This document shows, piece after piece, positions 23,501-35,991 of a stretch of DNA of 64,000 nucleotides (positions within the stretch are counted from its first letter, which is position 1; the number at the start of each line of letters is the position of its first letter). Below the pieces are notes generated by a model, which saw nothing but the letters and a program-made list of their open reading frames with translations, did no database searches and was not told the origin of the DNA. The DNA is taken from assembly GCA_039619475.1 (NCBI GenBank), contig CM077116.1, forward strand, positions 173,443,863 through 173,507,862, written 5' to 3'. The stretch is from Icerya purchasi. Taxonomy: Eukaryota; Arthropoda; Insecta; Hemiptera; Monophlebidae. Made by a program: the position numbers and the translations under genes.

Positions 23501-26500
23501 ATAGTATATGTCATTTCCTCCTAACGATCGGTCAGTGCACCTTATTTGACCGGTGAAGTTACTTCTAAATCTGTAAATCGTGTTTTTATAATTAAAAACA
23601 AGAAATAAAAAATTAAATAGAAAAAAAGGGAAATTAAAATAGCGAACAAAACGGACGAAAAATTTCATAAGAATAAATGGTTGCGTGGTTTACTAATGTG
23701 TGAAAATAAATTCTGTAATCTACGTTCGCCGGATCGTTGTAACTACTATATGTTTTGCGTTATTTTTTTTAAAAGTTTGTTCGACCGCAATAAAATTCGT
23801 TTAAATGTGGTTCATTATTATTGACACATTTTAAGAAACGGTAGTTATTCATTTCGCGCGATTTCGTTTCGTTTGTTTTAAAGTGACGGATTCGATTGTA
23901 ACTGATTAATAGAGAATTAAGTCGAATGGAAGCTTTATAAGAGCTTCATTATTCGAATAAATTATTATAATAAACGGTGCAGTTAAATGTGAAAATTTCA
24001 TATCTCTGAGTGGTTAATATGCTGGCCACAGTGAGTTACAGTGTGTATATGCTAATTATTCGTAAATGATTAAGTTGGCACTAATGGGTAAATAAAAAAG
24101 GTAAGTGTCGCAACGCGAATGACGGCGGTAAATGTTTTTTTAGCTTCATTTTATGTTTGTCGTTTTTTTCTCCATTATCTTTAGCTCTGATTAGACAGGG
24201 GACACCAAAAAATAAAAATTAGAAATTTCGCAAAAGTGTTGGTTTTTATATTTTGAAAATAAAAAGTGAGCAGCCAGTTGATTAGTCAGCGGCGTTTCGT
24301 TTAGATGAAATATAATATGCCGATTTTGTAAACGAAGGATATACAAAAATTTCTCTTGCACTGAGTCAACATCCATTGTTGACGATCTAAAAAAAAAATA
24401 CAAAAAAAGAAAGAAATAGAACGTACAATTGTCGGAAGTAAAAGAGAATAATTATAAAATTTTCAGGTAAACCCCTAAAATTTAACAGTTCTCCCAGGCT
24501 TATTATCACGAAATAGTACGAGAGTGATAAATTTTCAATGGGGATTTCAATAACGGGTTCTATTTCTTAAAATAAAGGTATCAGGGATCGTCGTTCTAGG
24601 TCATTGCGACTGACTCCATGCTAACACCGATATATTATGTATTTCTTTAAACATAGATTATCGGAATGTATAGCAGCCAAAGGTTCCCCCCATATTTCAG
24701 TAATTTAGATATTTTGGATTCTAAATGAACCATCTTAAATAATGATAATGGGTTAATTCTTATGCAATAAGTTTAAATAACTCAGATCTAAATAAGTCGT
24801 TGTTTTATTTAAAACTGCCGGCCTTTAAATGTATTGTAATAAGTAAAAGTCTAACTTTCCTATATTTAGTTTATTTAATTAATAAATTTATTTATATTAA
24901 TAATTTCTCGATGGTAATTCTTTCATATACACTTTCCATCGTGCTTGTTTAATGCTACCAAGTCGGAAACAAGTAAATTTTTTCATTTGCACCGACAAAA
25001 CCATTTAAATGGATTCTTTTTCATTGTTCATTTATTTTTCACACTTTCTTCAACCGTTAAATCTAAAATCTCGCTTACTTTACGTATTCCTTTTCCTGGT
25101 CAGTGAAATATCCTTCACGGATTTTATCTACAGGCGAGATTCACATTGGTTGTAACGACTTCTCTGTAATTATACACAAATACTGATCAGCATGTAGTAC
25201 ATAATAGTAATAGTAATTATATTTAAAAAAAAAAAAAGAAAACAAAAATGTAAATTACTTTAAAAAAAAAAAGAAAGAACAAAAATGTAAATTAATTTAA
25301 AAAAAAAAAAAGAAAATTATTTGCATAAAATTAAATTCCGTTATTCGACAGCTAAATATATCGATTTATAAATAATTAATATATTTTTTTTATTTTCTAT
25401 AAATTACTTCGACGGGTTTCAGTTTTTCTAGTTCATATAAAATTGATTTTTTTTTTTTTGTATGAATTCGAATTTTCTTGTAAGTTAAATTACTAAGCTT
25501 AGTCTTTTTTGTCCTTCTCCGTCTAAAATCTTTACTCAAAAAAAAAAAAGAAAGCGGTATTTTTGAAATGCGAACAAATTGAAAAATATTTTTTTTACAA
25601 ATGAATAAAGGTGGTGTTCTTAATTTATAATTTTTCGTATAAAAAATTTTTTTAGAAAAATAAATAATAAAAACGTAATTTCTCTACTATTTTTATTATT
25701 ATTATGCTACCTAAAGACATTATGATAGGTGAAATGAAAAAAAAAAAGGGCTTATCTTTTGCGATAAAGTAAAAAGTAAATTAATACTTTAAGGCTTGTT
25801 GAAAACTTTCGATAGAAAAATAAGAAATTTTAAATTAATTTAACGGTAAGTAGCACTTTGCGGAAATAATATTTCCGGTAATGATATGATCAATAAATAT
25901 TAACGGCATTGAGTATATTGATGCGAGATATTCAGTAGTTTAGCCGGAAAACGTGATGAGAAAGTGTTCAAACTTGTATAAAGGATAAACGGACGTGTTT
26001 GCATTTTAAAACAGTTTTCGACCTGCGCTAGCACACTTCGGGAAATTAAATGTAACAGTCTGTGAATGTGTTTGATTTATTCGAGTTCCCAGCTTTTGTT
26101 GTAGGTGAACCTTTTTGTGCCCGTATTAAAAAACCGCGTTGAGATTTTAATTAAACACTTTTCTGAAATAATAATCTAACAAGGAATTAGTTCACGATAT
26201 TCGGAGAAAAGTTTTCTAATTGATGCTGGTTTCCTTTAGCATTTGGATGAGTTTTAATTCCTCTCTTCTTTTCGTTCTTTTTCTCCTTTGCAACAATTTG
26301 ATTACCGTTTTGAGCTTTTTACTTATTTCCCATCGCTGATTATTTACCGTGCATCGAACCCCTTTAAGTGTGACTTTGTAAGCACAGCGGCGTCGGTGTG
26401 GTGATCAAAAGGCTAATGCAGCCAGGGTGATATCGCTTACATATGCAAATCTACCGATCGAAGAGGGGGGTACGGAGAACAGAAACCTATTTAAATGATG

Positions 26501-27464
26501 ACATGAAATGATGTTAACTTTTTTAATACGTCGTTGAAAGTTTCATTTCTGTTCAGAACGATATCGCCAACTTAAAAGAATGCGGCCGCCGCCGTTGAAA
26601 TACGTTGTAGAACGCTGGTCTCGAATTGCCGTACAAAAGCCGCACGTTTGCGATTGGACACGCTGTTTCGTATGCAATGCTAAAAGAAAGTATTTGAATA
26701 ACTTTACACGGCTACACATTTACGTTCTAGTGGCTTGCGAGGTAATAAATAGACATGGCCTGTTGGAGGTTCGAATTTAGATGCTAGAATTCTTTTTCTT
26801 TTCTTAAACTTTAACGTGGCAAAATATTAGCTAACCTTAAAGTTGGTGTAGTCGCATGCTCGCACAACATTCATTTGATGATAACATAACCGAAAATGAA
26901 TACTATATTGCAAAAATTAACATCGCAACAAAAACTGTTCTGACAGACTTGACGCTGGAGTTCTAAGAAACCTAACATACTGTCTCGTAAAACGACAACT
27001 AATACTGTCTGCAACAGACATGGAAATAACGAAAACGACGGTGCAATCTTGCTCGATGGCAAATGTACGGTTTTGTTTTGTTATGGCAGTTCGAGTAGCA
27101 ATTTCATATATGGGTTTAAAAATTTTGACTTTTTTGCAAAATGAAAGATAATGTGATTATTTGCAGTTTTCCTCCGAACATTGCCGTCGATCAAATTTAT
27201 TTTGAACATGATGCATCTTCGGCAAAATTTTGCTGCTAAATGATCAGCCAGTTCGATCAGCGTATACTTTTTTTTTTTTTTTTTTTTTTTTTTATATATA
27301 GAGAAGGCGAGTTAAACATATTGTTGTTTTTAAAATATAATCAATTATTAAATGTTCTTTCGCAGTGGCATATCACTCACTAAAATCGAACAAAATCACG
27401 GAGAAGAAGGCTTAGATATTTCGGGTATTTTTTAAATATTTTCGCCATTTGATGTTTTAGCTAA

Positions 27465-27499
<35 letters not shown>

Positions 27500-27952
27500 C
27501 TATTTTAGGTTTTTTGTTCATTCGGTTCTTTGTAATTTCGGTCTATTTCCAAAAAATTATCTAATCAGCATCGAAAAATAAGTTTTCGATTATTTAGATT
27601 AAGCAAAGTCTGTTTCTTTAAAAAGAGGCGGAAAAAATATATGGAATGTATCGCAAGACTGCATTAACGCGGAATGGGTGAATTTTTTTACTGTTTCATT
27701 TTTAAACGTATAATTCTTTAAAATTCCCATTATACTTTTATATCATCGCTTGCTTTGTAATTATATCCAGATACGGAAGCAATCTGGAAATTACCGGATC
27801 ATCTGCTTCAATTCAGATGCATTAAAAATAATTATATGGATTATATGAAGAAGAATTATGATATGTAGATAAATTATCAATAGAAGATAAGTTTGGGTTT
27901 AAGAGCGAAATGGGAGTTAGATAAGTAATTTTGGCATTAAGAACAAATAGTG

Positions 27953-28018
<66 letters not shown>

Positions 28019-29129
28019 CGTCTGTAAAGTATATTGGTTTTTGCATTAAAGTTATACAAATCTTTTGAATACTTTTTTTTCTAAATCTTTAATCTTTAAT
28101 AAGTTCGAATGCGTGTTTAAATACAATTTAAATGGAAATGAATAATGGTATATATATATATATACGCAATTTATTACTTTTTAAAATGTCCGCGATTTAA
28201 AATAGATACTGTTGAACAGTCAAGCTTATTATGATTTATGTTCAATGTTTTTTCTTTTTTACTAATTTTCGAATGTTGCGGAATATGCTTTTCACAGTAA
28301 ACGGTGTTCTTTAATCATTTTATATTACAGTTAACATTGTATTTATTTATTTTTTATTTCGAATTGTGTCTTTTTTTTTGTGCTACTTGTAAAATTAAAT
28401 TGAAAGCGTTAAAACATGGTATTACGCGGTACTAAAATTAGAATTAAAATGAAATTACAAAAAAGCAACTAAATTGTATACGTATATGCCAACGAATTTT
28501 AAGACTGCTCGAATTAACTTCATAATGCATTCATATAATTAACCACGGAGTCGTAAGATGGATGACCTTTTGCTAGAATAGGACGCTGCATCCAAATTCC
28601 ACCATTTTCTCTTAGAATTAATTCGTAGCATTCTCTATTATCGTATAGTAGCTTAGTCATCTGCAGTTGCCTCTATGTTCATTTAAAGTTCACAGGTTCC
28701 AGCTTATAATATCGATACCATATAACACATTCGGTCCAATACTCGTTCCTCTGTGCAGAACTGTATTTTATGTATTTTTTCGGTTTAATAAACCGACAGA
28801 TAAAACATTCAGCAGCTGCCAAACAAGTATATGGATCTACATTGAAACTAAAAGAAAAAAAAACATTATTTTTTATGAATAAAAATAAATGTTTTTTAAA
28901 AATCATCATTGCAACAACCACTTTCGATATACATGTACATGTGAGTGCGGCTAGAGCTGGTTGTGCATGTTCAATGCAGTACACCCTGTCAAATAGATTT
29001 TTTATGGATGTGAGAGAAATGAAAGAGTTGACAATCTAGCGTACTTAGCCACTACGAATGGTACTTGCGTCAATCTTTATCCAGCCAGTAATATTCGGGT
29101 CAACTGGCGTTTTTCTCCTCGTAAGATTC
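23501..29129. other. Noncoding AT-rich sequence
   Basis: There are many A/T runs (25220-25320, 27268-27294, 27470-27495), TA tracts and the compound microsatellite at 27956-28022. A possible exon-like frame at 26557-26741 (acceptor TTTCTGTTCAG, donor GAG|GTAATA) reads RYRQLKRMRPPPLKYVVERW and further Cys/Arg-containing sequence, but has no recognisable domain. Nothing else is supported. Confidence 0.45.
27956..28022. repeat. Compound (AT)n(TG)n(CG)n alternating tract
   Basis: About 30 bp of AT repeat runs without a break into about 25 bp of TG repeat and then about 10 bp of CG repeat. The whole 65-bp tract alternates purine and pyrimidine, a composition favouring left-handed DNA and polymerase slippage. 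Confidence 0.95.
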
Positions 29130-30251
29130 CAATTCTTTCTCTCATCTCTTCTCGACTCGTTCCACTTTCTCACTTTGTCCTCTCCCAGAACAAATCTCCA
29201 TACTTTACCTTTAACTTCTCTGAACTGTCTCATCCGCCTAAGTTATTCTCTTTACCTTCTAATATTAAGTCTCTTCCTCGTCCTGCCATTCACGAAGAAT
29301 TTAATCACACTCTTTCCTCACTATTTCCTGTTCACATCACGATTTTTACGGATGGCTCGAAATCTGCTTCGGGGGTCGGTGGGTGCCGCTTTTATTCTTC
29401 CTGCTCTCAACTATTCTGAATCATTTCAACTTCCCTCCTTCTCTTCTGTCTTCCTAGCCGAATCCACGGCTATTTTGCGTGCAGTCCTTTTTATATCTTC
29501 AACTTCCAATTTAGTGAATTTCTTTTTTTTTTTTAATTATGATAAAAATAAACTTTAACACTTTTACACTTTTGTAACAATTATATAATTTTTTAAAACC
29601 CCGACGCGTTTCGAAGCAAACACTTCATGTTCACGGGAGCAACTATATTTCCTTCTATGCTCCGACTCGAAGAGTGTTTTAGTAGCTATCGCGTCTCCCC
29701 TTCCTGAACCCTCTTCCTGTCCTATTATTCTTTATATTCGCTCCTTGATTTTCAATTTATTAGCCTACCGTTCTATCCATATTGACCTGCTTTGGATTCC
29801 TGACCACTGTGGTATACCTGGTAACGATCTTGCTGACTCGTTAGCTTGCTCGGCCGCAGTAAATGGTCGTTTCATAGGCAGATTTCCTTCCCAAAGTCTC
29901 TACTCTCTCTCTTTTCGTTCTCACCGTGACTTTTGGACTGATCTCTATCCGTCCTGTTTCTCCAACCCTGACTCCTTTTACCTTGTTTTACAGCCTTCTC
30001 CATCCGTTTCTCCCTGGTTTAATAATTTTCCCAGTATCAGCTATTCTGTCATTTCTTCCATAGTTCGCCTTCGTTTTAATCACAGTCTGCTCCCGGCTTC
30101 TCGTTTCCGCTTTGCTCTGGTTCAATGTCCTTTGTGTCCCTTTCATACTCCTACCTTAAATGGCACGTGTGATGCAAACCACCTACTATTTTGAATGTTC
30201 CTTTATTTGCTGGCGTGCCCATTTAAAATAAATGAAAAAAAAAAAAAAAAA
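29130..30251 (+). mobile_element. I/Jockey-type non-LTR ORF2 3' part with RNase H and poly-A tail
   Basis: Plus strand, in order: ITIFTDGSKSASGVGGCRFY (RNase H first Asp, about 29338) and, after a frameshift, FSSVFLAESTAILRAVLF (second acid, AE). About 140 bp of inserted DNA follow (29520-29660). Then come DSKSVLVAIASPLPEPSSCP (third Asp at 29664) and HIDLLWIPDHCGIPGNDLAD (His and last Asp). The C-terminal VRLRFNHSLLPASRFRF and CPLCPFHTPTLNGTCDANHL form the Cys/His knuckle usual at the end of these ORF2 proteins. GCTGGCGTGCCC (30209-30220) precedes poly-A at 30235-30251. The frame from 29664 is intact to the end, so this copy is younger than its relatives, though it is broken upstream. Confidence 0.85.
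29520..29660 (-). mobile_element. Short insertion with hammerhead-like end inside the RNase H region
   Basis: This segment separates two RNase H catalytic blocks that should be nearly contiguous. It begins with a T run, holds AAAATAAACTTTAA (the same words occur in the arms of the 512-bp insertion at 22781), and on the minus strand carries a TGAAG...CTTC stem and GAA-ACGCGT-C at 29603-29612. I infer a small member of the same repeat family. Its ends are approximate. Confidence 0.45.
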
Positions 30252-30289
30252 TATTCTTTCTCTCTCTAAAAAATTACACTCGAAATTTT

Positions 30290-30640
30290 GATCTGACATG
30301 TACGCCCGCTCGTTTTCCAATCCGTACTCTTTCTATCTTTCTATCCAACCTTCCATTCCTGATAGTCCATGCTGTCAAGTTCTTTAACGTAACTCCATTG
30401 TATCCATATGTCGTCTTCGATTTGACCATTCACACCTCCCTGCTTCTCGACATCGGGTCTTCCCTTCTTCATTTTCATTCTGCCCTCTTCACCCATCGGT
30501 GAATAATTACAGATGCGACGCTAACCATTTTTTCTTTGAGCGTTCCTCTTTATTCAATGAACAATGAGTGCTATACTCTAATTTATTACAACTCAATGTT
30601 CCTACATCTTATAATATTTCATCATAATTGTTCCTTTGCT
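30290..30640 (+). pseudogene. Second I-type ORF2 C-terminal remnant
   Basis: Directly after the poly-A of the preceding copy, one frame reads CRLRFDHSHLPASRHRVF and then CPLHPSVNNYRCDANHFFFE, the same C-terminal block as in the neighbour (LRF.HS.LPAS, C..H...CDANH). Upstream parts are lost or broken. It is a 5'-truncated, diverged tail in the same orientation. Confidence 0.75.
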
Positions 30641-33356
30641 CAATAGCGAATAGTATCAAAATTATCTCAAAAAAAGAAAAAAGAAAAAAGAATTAGAATA
30701 AATAAAGACATGGGTCAATGCTCTTTGTTAACCGAGCCCCCCCCCCCCATAAATAAATAAAGAAACGCAGGAAATCGAAAGAGTGCGCTAACTGATAAGA
30801 TACGGGCTTGTAGAAGTGAAAAAGGTGATAAAACGGATGATTCTGCGGTAATACTGCCCAGGACGAATATTATTCACTTTTAAATTCGTCCTGTTCTTTT
30901 TTTTTTCTTTCTTCTGATCGTCGCCGCCTGTCTACGTTCAGAACGCTATTTGCGAAGAAAAAAAGGAATTAAAATGGAGTTTTTAAAAATTTTTACCACT
31001 TTAAGGTTTTTTCTTTTGAGTACTTTATTTTTCGTACATTTACAGTTCCGCCTAATGTGTCTATACTGCATTTTCATAACACGAATCTGACTATAACTCT
31101 AAACTCGCTCTCAATTGGTCGATTCTTTCTCACATACTTCGTCTTTTGACAACAGCTATACAGTACATTCCCTGTAATAGAATAAAGAACTACTTTTTAA
31201 ATGCTCGATTATAATTGGAATTTTTTAAATTATTCGTTACGAAAATTTCCGACTCGCGTTTGTTTAAAAAGTTGTTTTCCTTAAAATTTTCCAAAAGAAA
31301 AAGAAAAAAACAAACAAACTACACAACATGTATATATATATATGTATATATATATATTGGAATATACGAGTTTGGCGAATGTTTTTTTTTTCTTCTTGTT
31401 TTTTGTCTTTGTTTTCGATTGAAAAATTGTCAGCGAATCGGTAAATTCGCGACACAAATCTAGTCACGTATGTTTTGTGTGTGCGTGCGTGTGCTATGTT
31501 TCTGCGGGCGTTAAATTGCGAATTTGCCGATAATTTAAATCGGCTGCGAATAAATTAAACGTTACTAGCTGCACTAGGTTCGAGGTGGGCGACATTTTTA
31601 AGTAGACCTTTTTCGCTATATTAAATTTAAATTTTCCAGCTCGCGATAAATTTGCGTCCTTCGTGTAGCCTGCAGGGCTGCGAAAACCGTCCCTTTTCGC
31701 GTCGCCGCCGAGTTCCGCTGATTGATTCGCTCGAATAAAGGAAAAATCGTACGCAATCGGTTATGTGTTCATAGTACACGTAGCTCACGGTCTATATTGG
31801 CTTAATTAAAATAAATGAATAAATAAAAACTGATACTAGAGCTGTATTTATTTTCGTACGCGCCTGGCAGCGGATAAAGACCAGAAAGTACTACTCTAGA
31901 AACGTCTGGTTTCGCTATGGCAACGAAATTTTAAACACTAGTTCTGCTCACCGCGCAGAAAAATAATGAAATTTATTTATTTATTTTCGATTTTTTTTCA
32001 ATTTTTCAGTTTGTTCTAGTAACCGATCTTCTTAAATTCTACCTTCAGATGTAATTAAACGGTAAATTAGCCACGCTCGTTTTAAATTAATAAACGATAT
32101 ACATATATAGTGAAATAAGTACGTGTCGTCGGAAACTTTTTCAGTTGCCGTCTGACTTTGCAGAATTAAAAGAAAGTTGCAATATTTTATAGCGAACAAG
32201 CGAAATTGTGGATTATTTTTATTTTTTTTTTTTTTGCTCACAAACAATTTCGACTAATCGGTGATGGTGGTAAAACACGGGCAGCAGGTACCAATCACGT
32301 CTACAGATAGAGCTCGTATTTTTTATGCTCGTTCTTATTTCACCGAATTACTAGGGTTGCATGCTAGGCGAATTTGTTATCTCGATTGATTCGACAATCT
32401 TGAGTCGTGTTTTGAAACTTACATTTTACATTGCCTTCGCATTCCTGTGAAGCTCGCTCTGTCTTTGACCGTTCACCTGTCTCGGTCTTAAGGTTGTGTC
32501 ATCTTCCGCCTAACAAAAAACGTAAGTCTGAACAAAACACGTATGTGTCTGTTGACGCGAACCCAAATCTTTTTCTTATCTTTTCATTCGATGTAGTGTA
32601 ACTTTTGCCATGCGTCTTAGATAGTTTCATCTTCGGTCATAGTCCCCGGTTCATTCCAAAATCTGTGCTAAAAATTACGTCCGGGCGAATAACGCGCGAT
32701 AAATCTTTAATTTACAAAAATCTGACCTTAACTCCATTTTTTACGTGTAAGAATTTCTCGATACTTACAGCTTGCCGACACTCGGTGATTATCATCGTTG
32801 CATTATCTGAGGTATTGCCTATCCGATCTTATTTTTTCCTGATTATTCGTATTTTATGGAAATATATGTTGTTCCGTGTTGCTTCAAGTTCCGGAAACGA
32901 TGTTTTCGTTCGCATACATTTGCCGTGTACAATATAATTACCAAAATTGATTTTCGTACGTCTCTTCAAAAAAATAAGGCGACAATATGATAACAGCGAA
33001 TTCTTACGGCAGTTAGCATTTTTTTGATTTCGCCCGCTTCAGTGGCGCGCTCACTTGACCAAGTAGTTTAGACGAGGCAACCAGGACACCCCGAGATGCG
33101 TAGTTCACGTTAAGTGAAGTTTGTATAATGATACTGTGAGTTGCGCTGGTATGACGTCATTACCGGAGTGGTTATTTCGAAAGCCAGTAAACGCCATATA
33201 GCCACACGCTTTTTTGTTAGCGTGTTTAATTCGTTATTCGATTTTTCTTTTTCATTCATATTTAGCCAGTTAGTTTTGTGATATGCTTTTTCGAAGTTTC
33301 TTTTATTATCTACGATTTTAGCAATTTGCATATATCACATTCCTTATTTGTATATG
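30641..33356. other. Noncoding sequence
   Basis: It includes a C run at 30739-30748, TA tracts near 31330 and a GC-richer patch at 31640-31740 with no open frame of note. No gene or element was recognised. Confidence 0.5.
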
Positions 33357-34063
33357 CAGTGAAAATCAGTTGTAACGATATCGGAAAATCAGTTATTACA
33401 ACCAAAATTTTAGTACCCATAAAAAATGATCACTTATACATGACCGGACAAAATTGAACTTCGAACGGTTTTTGCGGATTAATTGAAGGAAAAAGGTATC
33501 TGATCCCTGATGTTATTACGTGCAAAAGATATAATTTGTCTAAATGGAGCAAATAAACTGCTTTTCTTTATTCCAGTTGTGCGCAGTTAGCGCGTGATAT
33601 ATTCACAGTGCTTATTGTAAACTTAACGAAATCGATGGAAACCTACAAATCATTGAAAAAAATATTATAAAAAAACTGCTACACCCGTCTCGTTATGATA
33701 AAAAAAAAAATCAGAAATTACAATAATTTCTTCAGAAGTAAGAAAAAACTGAACTACTGTAGGAATACGCTTGTTTCTCTTTTTAATTTTTAGTTTAGAA
33801 TTTCGTGTATACAAAAAAAATTCGTTTATGCGCTTTCGAATTTGCTAAAAACATATGTGTAGCTGTGATTACAAATAAATTCATGTTTATTCAACGAAAC
33901 GGTTATTCTGCATAATATTTCATAACGAAGGAACGGTTCGGTAATAGTAAATCTTGAACAAAAAGACTTTATAATATTTCATACTGAAAATAAAAATGAA
34001 CCACATATATATCAACTAAATTATCCGTCCACCTTAAAATGTCATCATAACCGATTTCCACTG
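33357..34063. mobile_element. Possible non-autonomous DNA element with CAGTGRAAATCRGTTRT ends
   Basis: The left end CAGTGAAAATCAGTTGTAAC (33357) and the right end, read on the minus strand, CAGTGGAAATCGGTTATGA (34063) match over about 17 bp with few differences. Both lie next to TA. The body is AT-rich and has no coding content. CAGTG starts and TA flanks fit the Tc1/mariner superfamily. Related single ends occur at 44939 and 49171, so this is a dispersed family. The pairing of these two ends is an inference. Confidence 0.45.
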
Positions 34064-34728
34064 TATATGTATATTTTTTAATAAAACTCATCGTAACATA
34101 AGATGCATCATTTTTGTGTTATAATTTAATAAAATAAACGTAAAGGTTGTGAAACCATACTTTTTGATTTCTAACGGAGCTCTTCTTAGGTTTTAAAATA
34201 TTTCGAAAGAAAGCAATAATGAGACAAAAAATTTTTAAACCCTTACATATGTACACACATTTAGAGAACACTAGATGAAGTACACTAATACACATTTGAA
34301 GTTGAATATTTTATTTTGAATCTAGTACCATGTGCAGGTAAATTTTAGTTATTTTTAACTTAACAATAATGCTAAATTGATATTGCTTTTTTTTTTTTTC
34401 TTTCTTTAATTATAAACTAAAAAAAAGCTAAAGTCATAGTTACTAATTTTGTCTCTCTAAATTTCTAGTATTGTAGAATCATGCAGAAAATTTGTCTTTT
34501 TTCTACAAATTAAGTTACACGCAACTACCACCACTGCAAGCTGATTGGTAATTTGCTATAGTTATAATTTTTGTTATAATCATCAATAAGTCGTAAGAAG
34601 TGGACTTTGGCCGAGTTCAAATATATGCTCCCTATACATATTTTTGTTTAGAGTCATAAGCAATTGATATGTGCAGTATTGTCAAAATGTTGTTCAGAAA
34701 TGAGTCAAAATTTAAAATTCCGGACGTA

Positions 34729-34756
34729 CGAGGGTTGCCTTTTATATTTCGGGATT
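34729..34756 (+). repeat. Mariner left ITR (28 bp)
   Basis: Exact reverse complement of 35992-36019, preceded by the TA target duplication. Confidence 0.95.
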
Positions 34757-34825
34757 AAAGAACAAAAACAAATATTAATCATCGAAAATCACTTTATTGT
34801 TTTTCAAAATATTCCCCATGAAGAT

Positions 34826-35845
34826 CTATACACTTTTGCATGCGTTTAACCAATTGTCGAAGCACTTTTTCCACTCTGATTGAGGTATCTCCAAAACATG
34901 CATTCTGAATGCAGCAACCGTTTCTTCAGATGTCGAAAAACGTTGACCTCTCAGTTTGTTTTTTACGTACGGGAATAAAAAGAAGTCATTTGGCGAAACG
35001 TCAGGACTATACGGCGGAGGACTCATCAAATCGATGTTTTGGGTGCTCAAAAATGCAGTTGTTTGAGCCGATGTGTGAGAGCTCGCTTTGTCGTGGTGAA
35101 GAGTGATCCGTCTTCGGCGGTTGGTTTTCCTGATTTCTTGGAAGACAACTGGCAAACAAATTGTTGTGTACCACTCAGAATTGACTGTTCTGCGTTGTTC
35201 TAGTGGTACGGTTGTGACATGTCCAGTTTTTCCGAAAAAACATGCGACCATTTGCTTGGAAGTGCTTCGTGCGCGAACAACTTTTGTTGGATTTGGCTCA
35301 TCTTGAAACACCCATACAGTCGACTGCTGTTTACTTTCGGGCTCATACGCGTAAATCCACGATTCATCACCTGTCACGATGTCATAGACGTGTTTTGAAA
35401 CACCGCGATCGTATTTTTTGAGCATTTCTTTCGACCAATTGACACGAGCATTTTTTTGAGCGATTGACAAATTGTGTGGGATCCAACGCGAACAAATTTT
35501 TTTGACAGTTAAATGTTCATGCAATATTGAGTGTATGCTGGTCCCACTAATGCCTAAGGTTTTCTCTATCTCACGATAGGTCACATGACGATCTTGCAAT
35601 ATCAGTTCGCGCACAGCATCAATGGTTTTCGGAACAACAACTGATTTTGGACGACCTTCACGAAATTCGTCTTGGAGTGAACTACGACCACGATTGAATT
35701 CACCATACCATCGATAAACACTGGTCCTTGATGGAGCTTCATCGCCAAAAGTTGAATTAAGTTCATCCATGCACTGTTGCTGAGTTAATCCACGTCGAAA
35801 GTTGTAAAAAATAATCGCACGAAAATGTTCACGATTTAATTCCAT
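34826..35845 (-). CDS. Mariner transposase, C-terminus frameshifted (339 aa as read)
   Basis: It cuts and pastes the element by binding the ITRs and joining them to TA sites. The D,D34D catalytic triad is complete: D160 (VTGDESWIY), D252 (HHDKASSH) and D287 (SPNDFF), 34 residues after the second. Residues 1-110 form the paired helix-turn-helix DNA-binding region. The linker motif, usually WVPHEL, is WIPHNL (121-126), and YSPDLAP appears as YSPDVSP (279-285). After NW (331-332) a single missing base shifts the frame, giving LNACKSV and a stop. In the next frame the usual tail KRMQKCIDLHGEYFEKQ follows, with its stop at 34794. A full-length product would be about 350 residues. Because the triad and DNA-binding parts are intact, partial function is conceivable, but loss of the tail probably impairs it. 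Confidence 0.92.
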   Translation of the reverse strand: MELNREHFRAIIFYNFRRGLTQQQCMDELNSTFGDEAPSRTSVYRWYGEFNRGRSSLQDEFREGRPKSVVVPKTIDAVRELILQDRHVTYREIEKTLGISGTSIHSILHEHLTVKKICSRWIPHNLSIAQKNARVNWSKEMLKKYDRGVSKHVYDIVTGDESWIYAYEPESKQQSTVWVFQDEPNPTKVVRARSTSKQMVACFFGKTGHVTTVPLEQRRTVNSEWYTTICLPVVFQEIRKTNRRRRITLHHDKASSHTSAQTTAFLSTQNIDLMSPPPYSPDVSPNDFFLFPYVKNKLRGQRFSTSEETVAAFRMHVLEIPQSEWKKCFDNWLNACKSV

Positions 35846-35991
35846 TTTTGGGGGCAGATGAATCTTTTAACTTCCTGTAAACAACACAAATAGCGCTCGT
35901 ATGTCAAAACGTTTTGAGTAAGTATAACCTAAAAAACGTCGAACTTTACGATAGAGCTGTCAGTTGCCAGATTGCAACACCAGGGTTGCCA

